From NCBI RefSeq assembly GCF_032452875.1, contig NC_083880.1, forward strand, positions 61,268,829 through 61,332,828: a stretch of DNA of 64,000 bases, read 5' to 3'. Each line of letters starts with the position of its first letter. Position 1 is the stretch's first letter. Source of the DNA: Bos javanicus (lineage: Eukaryota; Chordata; Mammalia; Artiodactyla; Bovidae). Below are positions 46,656 to 56,596 of this stretch, piece after piece. A program made the position numbers and the translations under genes. Below the pieces are notes generated by a model, which worked only from the letters and a program-made list of their open reading frames with translations, was not told the DNA's origin and ran no database searches.

Positions 46656-46739
46656 TATCACTGATTCTTAAGAGGGTTTTTGTTGTTGTTTGCATTTTGT
46701 TAGATGTTTTGGAAATATTTGATTTTGTTGTTTTTCTTT

Positions 46740-46987
46740 TTTAAAAATAATTTTATTTATTTATTTATGGCTGTGTTGGGTCTTCATTGCTACTCTCTAG
46801 TTGTGGTGCAAGGGCTTCTCGCTGTGGTGGCCTCTCTGGTTGCAGAACAGGGGCTTTAGAGCTCATGAGCTCAGTGGGGTTTGTTGCCTTGAGGCATGTG
46901 GCATCTTAGTTCCTGGACCAGGGATTGAACCGGCGTCCTGTACACTGGCAGGTGGATTCTTAACCACGAGACCAGGAGGGAAGTCCC
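46740..46987 (-). mobile_element. CHR-type SINE
   Basis: Complement of the head (CCAGGAGGGAAGTCCCTG) at right, 'gttcctggaccagggattga' inside, T-rich tail at left. Confidence 0.85.
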
Positions 46988-47427
46988 TGTTTGTTTTTCT
47001 TTTGTCAAACAGAATTTTAAAGTTTTGATTTGGTCAGTCTTTTCCTTTGTGTCTCAGTTTTTTTCTTTTATCTTACTTTAAAATTTCCTATATGATGTCA
47101 TATTTTTAGCTGTAAAAATTTTAATTATTTTATATCTTTAGGGTTTTAATTCATCTGAAATTTGTTTTTGTAAATAGTACTAGATAAAAATCTAACATAA
47201 TATTTTCCCCAAATGAAAAGCAAATGTCCCAAATCCATTATTTGTTCCATTTGATTTGAAATTCTACTCAGCATTTACTAAATTCTGATATCCATGGGTC
47301 TGTGTCTGCACTCTTAAATTCTTCTACTGATCTTTTGCTGTTGTTAACAAAATTTCTATGCCAGTATCCTACTTTAAAAAACTGTGGAAAATTTCAAATG
47401 CATATATGTTTGAATATGTATATACGT

Positions 47428-47650
47428 GGGCTTCCCAGGTGGTGCTAGTGGTAAAGAACTCTCCCACCAACGCAGGAGACATAAGAGATGCAACTTTGAC
47501 CCCCGGGTCAGGAAGATCCCCTGGAGGAGGGCATGGCAACCCACTCCAGTGTTCTTAACTTGGAAATTCCCATGGAGAGAGGGGCCTGGTGGGCTATAGT
47601 TCATTGGGTCGCAAAGAATCAGGCACGAAGTGACTTGGCACACATGCATG
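47428..47650 (+). mobile_element. Bov-tA SINE (tA3-like)
   Basis: GGGCTTCCCAGGTGGTGCTA head and GACATAAGAGATGCAACTTT, ending in a CATGCATG tail. Confidence 0.9.
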
Positions 47651-47692
47651 CATGTATATATGTATCATGAACCTGTCAGTCAGGATTTTTAA

Positions 47693-47880
47693 AAATGTTT
47701 TACTTATTTATTTGGCTGCACTAGGTCTTAGTTGGGGCAAATGGGATCTTTGATCTTCATTGCAGCATGCGGCATCTTTAGTTGCAGCATGTGGGATCTA
47801 GTTCCCTTACCAGGAATTGAACTGGGATCCCTGCATTGGGAGCATGGAGTCTTCAGCCACTGGACCACTAGGGAAAACCT
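47693..47880 (-). mobile_element. CHR-type SINE
   Basis: 'ttatttatttggctgcacta', 'ttgcagcatgtgggatctag', 'gccactggaccactagggaa'. Confidence 0.85.
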
Positions 47881-48436
47881 CCTGTTACTCAGTTTTAACA
47901 ATTATCAATTTGTGGCTAACCTTGTTTCAGCTATATTCCCATCTTCTCTTCTTGGCATACTCCAGATTATTTTGAAGCAAATTCTAGAGTTATTTCATCC
48001 TTACCCTTTCTATTTGTATCTCTAGAAATAAGGAATATTGAAAAACAAAAACAAACCAAAAACTCTATTCTTGCTGTATTTTGCTTGTTTTTTTTTTTTT
48101 CTGTTTATTTTTTGAAAAAACTAGATCTTTTGTTTTCTTGTTGTCTAGTTGTCCCAACTGGATTTTGCTGATTGTATCCTCATGGAATCAATTAATGATA
48201 CTTTAAAAATTATAATTTTGTAATATGTTAATATTTATGAGATCTGGTATGGCAATTCCCCCTATTATTTTTCAAAATTCAGATGCCAATTCTTCTATTT
48301 TTTTCTTCCATGTGAATTTTAAAGTCAATTTGGCAAATTCCATGACAAACATGTATTGGATTTTCATTAGAATTGTATTTAACTTTTAATATGGAGAATT
48401 TACAGTATTAGATCGCACCATTCATTAATAACATAT

Positions 48437-48650
48437 ATGAAAGCGTGAGTCACCCAGTCACATCTGACTCTTTGCAACCCCATGGACTGTAGCCCACCAG
48501 GCTCCTCTGTCCATGGTATTCTCCAGGCAAGAATACTGGAGTAGGCAGACATTCCCTTTTCCAGGAGATCTTTCTGACTCAGGGATCGAACCCAGGTCTC
48601 CTGTACTGCAGGCAGATTCTGTACAGCCTGAGTCACCAGGGACACCCAAG
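48437..48650 (-). mobile_element. Bov-tA SINE
   Basis: Complete minus copy; 'gatcgaacccaggtctcctg' box and head 'gagtcaccagggacaccc' at right. Confidence 0.92.
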
Positions 48651-48759
48651 CCTTATTTAATTATTTTTATAGTTATTCAACAAAGTTTCAGTTTTAAAAT
48701 TTCCTGTAAAAGTTTTAGGCTTATTTGTTAAAACTTTTGTAGCTTTTTTAAATTATGAA

Positions 48760-49010
48760 CACTGATCTTTTAAAAAAATTTTATGTATTTTTACTAAGCA
48801 TAATTTACATATAGTAAAATACACAAATCTTAAAGGTACAACTTACCAAATTTTACCTATTATACATCAGTGTAACCATCAGATCCAGATATGGAACATC
48901 TGTATCACTCCAGAAAGTTCCTCAGATTTGTGTCCTTTTGAAGAAAAAGTTAGTTTATCCCTATTCCAAACTGAAGATTATACAAAATCCAATATATTAA
49001 AAAAACATAT
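48760..49010 (-). mobile_element. Ancient L1 complement
   Basis: 'taatttacatatagtaaaat', 'cagtgtaaccatcagatcc', 'cactccagaaagttcctcag' are typical of an old L1 3' end in antisense. Confidence 0.5.
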
Positions 49011-49212
49011 TTAAAAAAAAGAAATTTCTCAGGTTGAGAAGAGGACCCCTCCTCCCACCCGCCCCGCTCCCTACTTGTGCAGAACCCTGAGGGGTGTTGG
49101 AGGCCAAGTTTGATAATCCATTCTTCTCCACAACCCCCTCAAAACATATTTGAAAAAATATGTGTTTATATTCACATGAATATTTTGAGGGTGCATGGAA
49201 TTCTAGACCCAA

Positions 49213-49392
49213 GCTATCCAATACAATATTTAAATGCAAATTAGTTAAGTTTAAATAAAATTAAATGTTCCCTTCTGCAGTTGCCTTTTCCACATTTTGA
49301 ATGTTCACTAGCCATGTGGTGTCACTGTGTTGGCCCACACAGGGTAGAAGAGTTCCATTACCACAGAAAGTTCTATGGGGCAGCACTGATCC
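49213..49392. mobile_element. Possible ancient hAT-type MITE
   Basis: 'tccaatacaatatttaaatg', 'cactagccatgtggtgtcac', 'cacagaaagttctatggggc agc' resemble an old non-coding DNA transposon; the subfamily is not certain. Confidence 0.4.
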
Positions 49393-49649
49393 AGAGAATT
49401 CATTAGCTTCGCAAAAGCATCCATGACCAGAAAATGTTGAGACACTAGGTCAAGTCAGTGAAACTTTTCTTTAAGGAGCCAGAAATTTCTCTGGAGAGCC
49501 CAAAGCTCATGGTTGTGACAGAGGCTATGGTCTGCCATGAGTAATCTTTTTGCTCCAAAAGTCCAGCCCTAAAAGCCGTTAAAATATCCAGATTTTATGC
49601 TTTAGTGACCATCTCCTCCCTTTTTTCTTAGAGAGGGACATCTGAATTC

Positions 49650-49960
49650 TAATAATATTTGCCATGAGAAAGGTGTTCTTGGCGCCCCAGAGCCTCTGTG
49701 CTCAGTGTGAGGCGCAGTGTGAAGTCGGAAGGTGTTGCAGTGATATTGTCCTTTGGTGTGTGGTCGTTCTAGGTGGGCGAGGGGCTCCTGGAAAACGCAC
49801 CGGGCTGTTGTTGCAGACGGAGAATATTCAGGAGGGCGCAGACGACTTGAAGGAGAAGTAACACGCTGCAACAGAGTGGACCATCCCTCTGCACCTAGGA
49901 TTCCTGGGCCACTCGGGTAACGTGGCGCCAGAATCTGCAGCAGGCATCTCAGCCTCACAG
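49650..49960. other. CpG-enriched intergenic segment, unassigned
   Basis: CG dinucleotides are clearly more frequent here than in the surrounding AT-rich DNA, though far fewer than in the main CpG island. Open frames are short on both strands. No gene, exon or repeat is recognised. Confidence 0.3.
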
Positions 49961-50079
49961 AATGCTGGGTGGAATAACAGGGGTCCTGGGAGAATCTAGA
50001 GCCAAGACCATCCGGCTCAAACCCTTCTTGTCAACACAAATAGGTCCCGAGGCCTGAGATTTTGTTAGTGTCACTTGGT

Positions 50080-50300
50080 TTAGAGCAGGGGTCTCAAAAC
50101 TCAGTGGGCATCAGTATCACCTGAGGGGCTGATAGAAAACACAGATTGCTGTGCCCACTCTCAGAGTTTCTGATTCAATAAGTCTCACGTGGGACCTAAA
50201 ATTTACATTTCTAACAAGTTTCCAACTATACTGATCATCTAGTTCTTTGAGAACTACTGGTTTGGAGTAATGCTTCTCAATCCCGGCTGCATATGAGAAT
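50080..50300 (+). mobile_element. MER5A-type hAT MITE(s)
   Basis: 'tctcaaaactcagtgggcatc', 'tttctgattcaataagtctc', 'ctagttctttgagaactact'; a second start-like piece follows at about 50272. Confidence 0.65.
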
Positions 50301-50694
50301 TGCCTGGGCACTTGAAAGTGCCACAGACTAAAACAAAATTCCGAGGGGGGTGTGTGTGGGGTGAAGGTTCATCTTTTTGTTCTTGTTGCTGCTATTACCT
50401 CCTAAGTGATTATTGATGATAAATAGGACTAGATGTTCTTAATGCAAATCCCATCTTCTCCACTTAAAAAATGTGATTTCAAACAAGTTTACTCAACTTC
50501 TCTAAGCCTTTGTTTTCTCTTCTACAATACGAGGGTAATACAACCAAGGATGTTGGAATTAAAGGAGAAAAGAACAATCCTCTAAAAACCGTGGCTTCAG
50601 GCACTAACATCCGGGCGTGGACTTGGATGAAAAGTTTGAGAGACTCCACAGTTGGCAAAGAATCTAAGGGCCAGTCTATGCCGCATTGCAGGGA

Positions 50695-51125
50695 GCGTGC
50701 TAAGTCGCTTCAGTCGTGTCCTACTCTTTGCGACCTATGGACGTTAGCCCTCCAGGCTCCTCTGTCCATGGGATTCTCCAGCAAGACTACTGGAGTGGGT
50801 TGTCAAGCTCTCTTCAAGAAAGGAAAGGAAAAAAAAAAAGGAAGAAAAAAAAAAAAGAAAGTAAAGGACGTGTCCGACTCTTACTGTAGCCTATCAGGCT
50901 CCTCCATCTATGGGATTTTCCAAGCAAGAGTGCTGGAGTGGATTGCCATTTCCTTATCCGGGGGATGTTCCCGACCCAGGAATCAAACCCGGGTTTCCCG
51001 CATTGCGGGCAGACGTTTTACCGTTTGAGCCACCAGGGAAGCCTCTTCAAGAGGATCTTTCCAACCCAGAGATCGAACCCGTGTCTCTTCTGTCTCCTGC
51101 ATCTGCAGGGGGATTTTTAACCACC
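50695..51125 (-). mobile_element. Outer Bov-tA SINE, split
   Basis: 50695-50819 carries the Bov-A body; 51043-51125 carries the tRNA-derived half ('agagatcgaacccgtgtctc'). The inner SINE at 50820-51042 separates them. Confidence 0.88.
50820..51042 (-). mobile_element. Inner Bov-tA SINE
   Basis: A-rich tail region (50820-50870) at left, head CCACCAGGGAAGC at right. Duplication CTCTTCAAGA at 50810-50819 and 51043-51052 proves the insertion into the older SINE. Confidence 0.92.
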
Positions 51126-51148
51126 TATCCCAAATAGTTTGTAGCGGA

Positions 51149-51167
51149 GCATTCTGGGCTTTGTAGT
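51149..51167 (-). promoter_or_regulatory. ZNF143/SBS-type motif
   Basis: On minus it reads ACTACAAAGCCCAGAATGC, close to the ACTACAnnnCCCAGnATGC consensus bound by ZNF143 (with THAP11/HCF-1). Confidence 0.75.
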
Positions 51168-51209
51168 AACTTCGTTCGTCGAGTTGTTGCAACCGGCTCT
51201 CGCAGTTAC

Positions 51210-51228
51210 ACTACATTTCCCAGAAGCC
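51210..51228 (+). promoter_or_regulatory. ZNF143/SBS-type motif
   Basis: ACTACATTTCCCAGAAGCC, close to the ZNF143 consensus, opposite in orientation to the copy at 51149-51167. Confidence 0.75.
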
Positions 51229-51329
51229 TTCGGGGCCGGTTGTTTGCTTGTCCCTCACCCTGACTTCCGGCGTCGCCAGGATCTAAGGGGCCAATCGGAA
51301 GGCTGGGATTGCCGGTTCCCGGCACGCTG

Positions 51330-51361
51330 ATTGGTGCGTTTGTGCAGAGTCTGCGTTCAAA
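51330..51361 (+). promoter_or_regulatory. Inverted CCAAT and CHR element
   Basis: ATTGG at 51330-51334 and TTCAAA (CHR TTTGAA on minus) at 51356-51361, about 25 bases apart, as in NF-Y/DREAM promoters that peak in G2/M. Confidence 0.65.
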
Positions 51362-51364
51362 TTT

Positions 51365-51430
51365 TTCAACGGTACTGAATGAGTCCCGCGGCGGGTTTTC
51401 GCGGCGGTCGGTTGACAGCGCTGGGCTGAG
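51365..51430 (+). other. TPX2: TPX2 exon 1, non-coding (start approximate)
   Basis: The start is inferred from the CHR position. A GCTGAG|GTGAGC donor follows 51430. A second possible donor, TTAGCAG|GTAGAG after 51677, would give a longer first exon containing the 21-bp tandem duplication. TPX2 is a spindle assembly factor that binds Aurora A and microtubules; no coding sequence is in this exon. Confidence 0.55.
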
Positions 51431-51549
51431 GTGAGCAGTGAGGAGGGAAGAGGAGCAGTTGGGGCGCCCGGCGGTCTTCACCCTAATTTCAAGCGACTGG
51501 AGGTCTCCGCGTGGAGGGCGCAGCTCCTGGGACGTGTACTGCGGGGGTG

Positions 51550-51591
51550 CCGCCCTGACCCGCGGTGCAGCCGCCCTGACCCGCGGTGCAG
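51550..51591 (+). repeat. Perfect 21-bp tandem duplication
   Basis: The unit CCGCCCTGACCCGCGGTGCA plus G occurs twice in a row (51550-51570 and 51571-51591) without mismatch. Confidence 0.95.
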
Positions 51592-52244
51592 GAGCGGAGC
51601 TTCCGGCCTCCTTTCCCTTCGCGACAGGATTTCCCCGTGAAGTTCGGCGGAGCGGGTCTAGCAGGCTGTGTTAGCAGGTAGAGGCGGAGGCCAGCGTGGG
51701 AAATGGAGGAATTAGGGCGAGGCTGTGGGCTAAGGGTAATGACAATTATATTATTACCCAGCACACAGGCAATTAGAGTTTACTGGACTCAGCACTGTGT
51801 GTTTTTTTCATTTAATTTTCTTCCCAAGCCAGTGAAGTCGGTGCTAGTCTTAGCACTCTTTTATAGGAGGGGAAATGAGGCCCGTAATCTAGATAAATTT
51901 CTAGAAATGGGTGATACAGTAGCCCGCCCTCAAGACGTGTGGCGTTTGGTGGAGGAAAACAAGGTGTGGCCATGAAACAACTGCATCTCATAACTATTTT
52001 GTAAAATAGAAAGGTAAAGGAAGTGAGAACATAATTGAAGGCGTGTAATTCGACTTGGAGTTAACTTCCTGTTGGGGGATTTAAAATTCATTCGGTTTTA
52101 TCAGTTCTCCCCCTTTGTGTGCATCACGGGGTATTATTGCCTTTCTGATTTCCTGTCCTAAAACACTTAACAGATTGGAGTGGAAAGAAAAAGTGAACCA
52201 GATTATAATATTGTAGGATCGTTTTTCTCCCTGTTTTCTTCATT

Positions 52245-52379
52245 GCTGCTGCTGCTGCTGCTAAGTCGCTTCGTCGTGTCCGGCTCTGTGAGACCCCGTA
52301 GACGGCAGCCCACCAGGCTCCTTTGTCCACGGGATTCTCCAGGCAAGAATACTGGAGTGGGTTGCCATTTCCTTCCCCG
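52245..52379 (-). mobile_element. Bov-A SINE
   Basis: Single Bov-A unit on minus with a CTG-repeat tail. Perfect 12-bp duplication GTTTTCTTCATT at 52233-52244 and 52380-52391. Confidence 0.95.
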
Positions 52380-53477
52380 GTTTTCTTCATTAGTGGTTTC
52401 TTTTTCTCACAATTTTCTAGTACTTAGGTACCAAGAACTTCCAATCAGTCCTGCTTAGGACAAGATAGCATCTGAGTGCTCTACAGATTTTGCTTTAAGA
52501 TCATCACTTGGAGTTTGCCCTGATTCAGCCTTACCTTGTCTTGATAATCTATGGCCTGTCTTTGAAATTGTCTCATGAGATGTCAAAATTCGAACTATTT
52601 GCTGCAATACTAAGGATATTTTTGTGTTGCAGCCTCAGTGTATCACACCCCCTGTCAAGCCACCCCTAAATCAAACTTGAGTCCCTTTGGTTGGTTGTTT
52701 TGGTTTTGTACTGTGGGCGTGTCAATTCAGTATTAGGTTGTCAGTCTTGGGATAAAAATTATTGTGACTCCTAGCTCACTTAGCTAATTGATCTTTGAGG
52801 TTATACTCTGTGCTCAGATTGGTGTAAGATACTGTGTGTGTACAGTCAAAGGGTTTCTGGTATGCTTGAGGACAAAAGTCTGATTCAAGTTGACAAGTGA
52901 CAATTAGAACAAGACAAGATAGCATCTGCATATTCTAGTTTTTGTATTGTAAGCACCTGGCAGTTCAGAGGTAAGGGAGATTGTTGAGGCTTAAAACAGG
53001 CAAAGGTAGCTTTGGGGAGCAGGGGGGACACAAACTGCTCTTGATAGAGTTCAGTTAGGAACCAGGGCAGTCTTGGTGCATGGAAACCACCAATTCAATA
53101 TCTGTTGAATTGGAAAGGCAAGAAGGTGTTATCTTAAATTGACTACAAAATTTCAGGTATGAAAAACTGAGTATATTGAATTAGGTTGATAAATTTGTTT
53201 AAACCTTCAAGTCATTTAAATAAAACAGTTATTTTGGCCAGCCTTATGCTCAAGTCTGTGCATTCTGACCTTAATAAAGTTACCTTATCCTGTAGCTGCA
53301 ATTAAGTTTCAATAGGTGACAAGATTAGTGGAAGGGTCCTTTATTTCTTAGGCACCAGGAGAGGGTCAGAGTTCTCCCATATTTCCTATGTGTATTTTTT
53401 CTTTAGCCTTTCCCTAATTCTTTTGGAATTGTTGGGGAGGAAAGGAGGAGGAGAGTTTTATGGTTTTTTATTTTTTT

Positions 53478-53762
53478 AGAAAGTTTTGAGTTTTTTTTTT
53501 TTTTCAAGTCTTTAGTTTATGGCTGAACTGGGTCTTCATTGCGGCACATGTGCTCTTCATTTTGCTGTGCTCAGGCTTTCTCTGGTTGTGGTGTGCGAGT
53601 GTCTTCTCTTGCGGACCTTAAGGCATGCAAGCTTCAGTAGTTGTGGCTTGTAGGCTTCGTTGCTCCATGGCATGTGGCATCCTAGGTCCCGGACCAGGGA
53701 TTAAACCCATGTTCCCTGCATTGACAGGCAGATTCTCAACCTCTGGACCACCAGGGAAGTCC
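53478..53762 (-). mobile_element. CHR-type SINE
   Basis: T-rich tail at left, 'tatggctgaactgggtcttc', 'cggaccagggattaaaccca', head 'ggaccaccagggaagtcccc' at right. Confidence 0.88.
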
Positions 53763-54468
53763 CCAGGAGGAGAGATTTAATTGTCCTTTGGCAAACGAAT
53801 TTTCTTTGCCATGGGTAAAGGTAGGAAGCAGAATTTACTCCAGGGACATTGAACAACCCAGTCAGTTCTGTGAATAGATCTGTGTTTGAGACAGTTCACC
53901 TGCCAAGGTACTTTGTGAAGAAAGTATAGGTAACTGGAAGGGGTTCTGTTTTTGTTTGTTTGCTTAAAGAAACTTGATTGGGGGAAATTAAAGGTTAGTG
54001 AGAAAGGTATAAAATGGTATGTAGGAGCAAACTTTAGAAATTTTTTTAATAAAATGCTGTTTCTACTTTTTTAAATTTAAAAAGGTAGTAAATTTTTTTC
54101 ATATACAGTATGCCTACACTTTGTCCTGATATTTGAATAGGACACACACTAATGACCCCTTGATGTTAGTGTTCCTCAGTTGCAGACTGTGGAGAGGTTG
54201 CTCTGAAGTGGAAGTATGTAACAGCAAAAACACAGGGACATAGCACATATATCCTAAAAAACTTTAAGAACACTTTTACACTAAAGAAACAATAATAGTT
54301 AAGTTTGGTGTTTAGGGGGCATCATGCTATTTAGACCTTAGCTCTCGGAAGTACTCTGGTTTTAAGCATGGTTATCCTTGGTGTTTTATACCACCCCTTC
54401 TGTTCTCTGCTAACCTTTTTTGCTACAAAGAACTTAAACCTGTTTCATCATCTTTCTGCTTCTTTCAG

Positions 54469-54582
54469 ATTCTGGAAAAGAAGTATTTTCTGGACTTCAG
54501 AATTTCAGAAGAGAGGTGAAAGAGTATATTGCATCTTTGAATAAAGTCTGTAGTCAGGGGTACTGACCAGATTAAACCACAG
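54469..54582 (+). other. TPX2: TPX2 exon 2, 5' untranslated
   Basis: A good acceptor (TGCTTCTTTCAG) precedes ATTCTGGAAAAGAAGTATTT and a GTAAGG donor follows CCACAG at 54582, giving a 114-base exon. It contains no ATG, which fits a leader exon. The sequence resembles the human TPX2 leader as I recall it. The start codon exon, beginning with the TPX2 N-terminus, was searched for and not found before 64000. Confidence 0.75.
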
Positions 54583-55218
54583 GTAAGGCTGTGTTCACAG
54601 TGTTACATTGAAAAATAAGGGGACCGCTAATAGCTTAAAAATTATTTGAATAATTTTAATTCATCTTTATAATAACATTTTGGAAGAAAATTTATTTAAT
54701 ATGGAAAAGAAAATAATGTCACCCACTATCCTGCTTCTCAGATAAATTATGGCTAACATTTTGGTAGATTTCCTTCCAATTTGTGGGGGGCAGGGTGGGT
54801 AACGTATATTTGGTTTTAAGAAATCATGCACTAATAACTATCATTTTTTTCCACTTTATAATTAGGCTATGAAAATTTTGTCATTTCATTAAAATTTTCT
54901 GTAACATAATTTTAATGGCTAATATATTATTTCATTATATGGTTCTGCTGTAGTATTTTATCCAGTGGAATCACTGGTCAAAAAGAATGGATGTTTTTAA
55001 GACTTCGTACAAAACAACAAATTGACCTATCCACTGACAGTGTACATCACACAGGCACAATTTTATATTTCTAAAATATTTAATATTTAGATTCACGAGG
55101 TGCAAAAATAAAAGTAATATAAAAAAATTTAGCATTCAAAATCTTCCAACCCTGTCACTGTCTATCTCACCCCTTGCCACCTCATTGGTAATCACTTTTT
55201 GAGGTGTCTGCTTTCCAA

Positions 55219-55351
55219 TCTGGAGAAGGAAACGGCAGCCCACTCCAGTATTCTTGCTTGGAAAATCCCATGGACGGTGGAGCCTGGTAGGCTACTGTCC
55301 ATGGGGTCGCAAAGAGTCGGACACGACTGAGCGACTTCACTTCACTTCACT
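55219..55351 (+). mobile_element. Bov-A SINE
   Basis: Single Bov-A unit, TTCAC-repeat tail. Perfect duplication TCTGCTTTCCAA at 55207-55218 and 55352-55363. Confidence 0.95.
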
Positions 55352-56596
55352 TCTGCTTTCCAAACCAGACACCTTTTGAGGGATATCATTCTCTGTAAGA
55401 CTGAGTGAGATTTGACTAGGATTGTAACCTCCTATAGCCCCACTGACTGTCAGCCCTTACAAAGTCTCTTAGCTACTTACTTTTGGAACATCAGAACACT
55501 TTGGTAAAGGTAAGAGTTGTTAATTGGCCTAGAGGTAAACGGCATCTTTGATTTCTATCCAGGTTCTATTAGTCATGTAAGAGTGAATTATGGTTTATAG
55601 AGTTCTGTGGATGAATAAAAAAAGTGGAACTGAATTTGTAATCATTCAAAAATGAAATATGAAAGTTTGGAAGGAAAGTGATAGAAAAGTGTGTTTGCTT
55701 GAGATTTTTGGACAGTGATGAATTAGAACAAATGTCCTTGTGTCCTGTGCTGACTTCTAAGTGCTTGGACAGTGAGAGATTGTCATTGGATTTTAAATTG
55801 ACCCAATTTTGGAAGCTTCATAGATCTGTTTCTGTAAACAGATCTGATTTCAACATAGAAGTTAGCAAACAAATGTGGAAACACAAAGTCCATTAACTTC
55901 CTTCAGACTTGGTTTGTGACTTTGATTAACAATTAAAATTGCAGCCTGGATTGTGTTGGCATTTGCTGTCTCTTGCTAATCCTATGTATAGGAAAAAAAG
56001 AAAAAAAGAATGTAGGTATTTTCTCCCTGGGTAAGATGAAAATAACTCAACTCTAACTTGTGGTAGTGTAACAAGATCTCTTATCCCTTGTGGAAATAGG
56101 AGAGGGTGTCCCTGGGGAAATGGCACTGCCTGGGATGGGACCATTTTAACTTAACTACACTTCTAATGAGGTCCTGACTTCCTCTGTTTATTCTGTTGTA
56201 TTACCATTTATTTAACTCATGATTTTCCTCCAAAATAACGAGGCAAGACAGTTCACAAGTGAACTCTGAGGTACTTGAGATCATCTATCACACCAAAGTC
56301 TTTGTTTTGCTCAGGAGCTGCTGGTCTGCTATTTCAGCCTTGCTTAGAATGCATCCTTTTCCAGCTTTCCTCCACCCTGCTCTGAACCTGCACCTATTGA
56401 TTTATAGAGCTTGTCATGGCTGGTTATTTTTGGTTGGAGAGTGAAGAGAGACAGGGAGCCATGGAGGTTAATTTCAGTTGAATGTGGAAATATGTTACAT
56501 TGTTTCTTTTACAATCTTTCTCAATTGCATGCTTCCCGGTATGTGTTTTCCTTTTCCATTTATTTCTTCTGCTAGAAAAAGTCAGTATTCATCTTT

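Larger units (their letters stand above)
45990..48420 (-). mobile_element. Antisense ancient L1 with four SINE insertions
   Basis: 'aagttctaggttgcagggca', 'ttgccaagttgccctttaaa', 'tttggtcaatctgatgggtg', then after the SINEs 'tttatgagatctggtatggc', 'gtatttaacttttaatatgg'. Old antisense L1, interrupted at 46378, 46740, 47428 and 47693. Confidence 0.6.
51140..51430 (+). promoter_or_regulatory. TPX2: TPX2 promoter
   Basis: CpG-rich, TATA-less segment directly before the first TPX2 exon. In order: ZNF143-type motif on minus (51149-51167), ZNF143-type motif on plus (51210-51228), ETS-type GACTTCCGG (51262-51270), CCAAT (51291-51295), inverted CCAAT (51330-51334), CHR-type TTCAAA (51356-51361) and an E2F-like TTTTCGCGG (51396-51404). 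CCAAT plus CHR is the layout of DREAM/B-MYB controlled G2/M genes; TPX2 is such a gene. A SINE cluster ends 24 bases before the first motif. Confidence 0.8.
51431..54468 (+). other. TPX2: TPX2 intron 1 (or exon 1 extension plus intron 1)
   Basis: Between the first donor and the exon 2 acceptor. Holds the duplication at 51550, a MIR complement at about 51730-51900, a Bov-A at 52245-52379 and a CHR SINE at 53478-53762. 52480-53470 and 53770-54460 show no gene or clear repeat. Confidence 0.7.

Noticed and set aside
50510..51028. 172-codon plus frame before TPX2
   Set aside because: It runs through two nested SINEs and an A-rich tract, so it is a chance frame in repeats.
55678..55896. 72-codon plus frame in TPX2 intron 2 as a possible exon
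   Set aside because: No resemblance to TPX2 or another protein, and no convincing splice signals around it.
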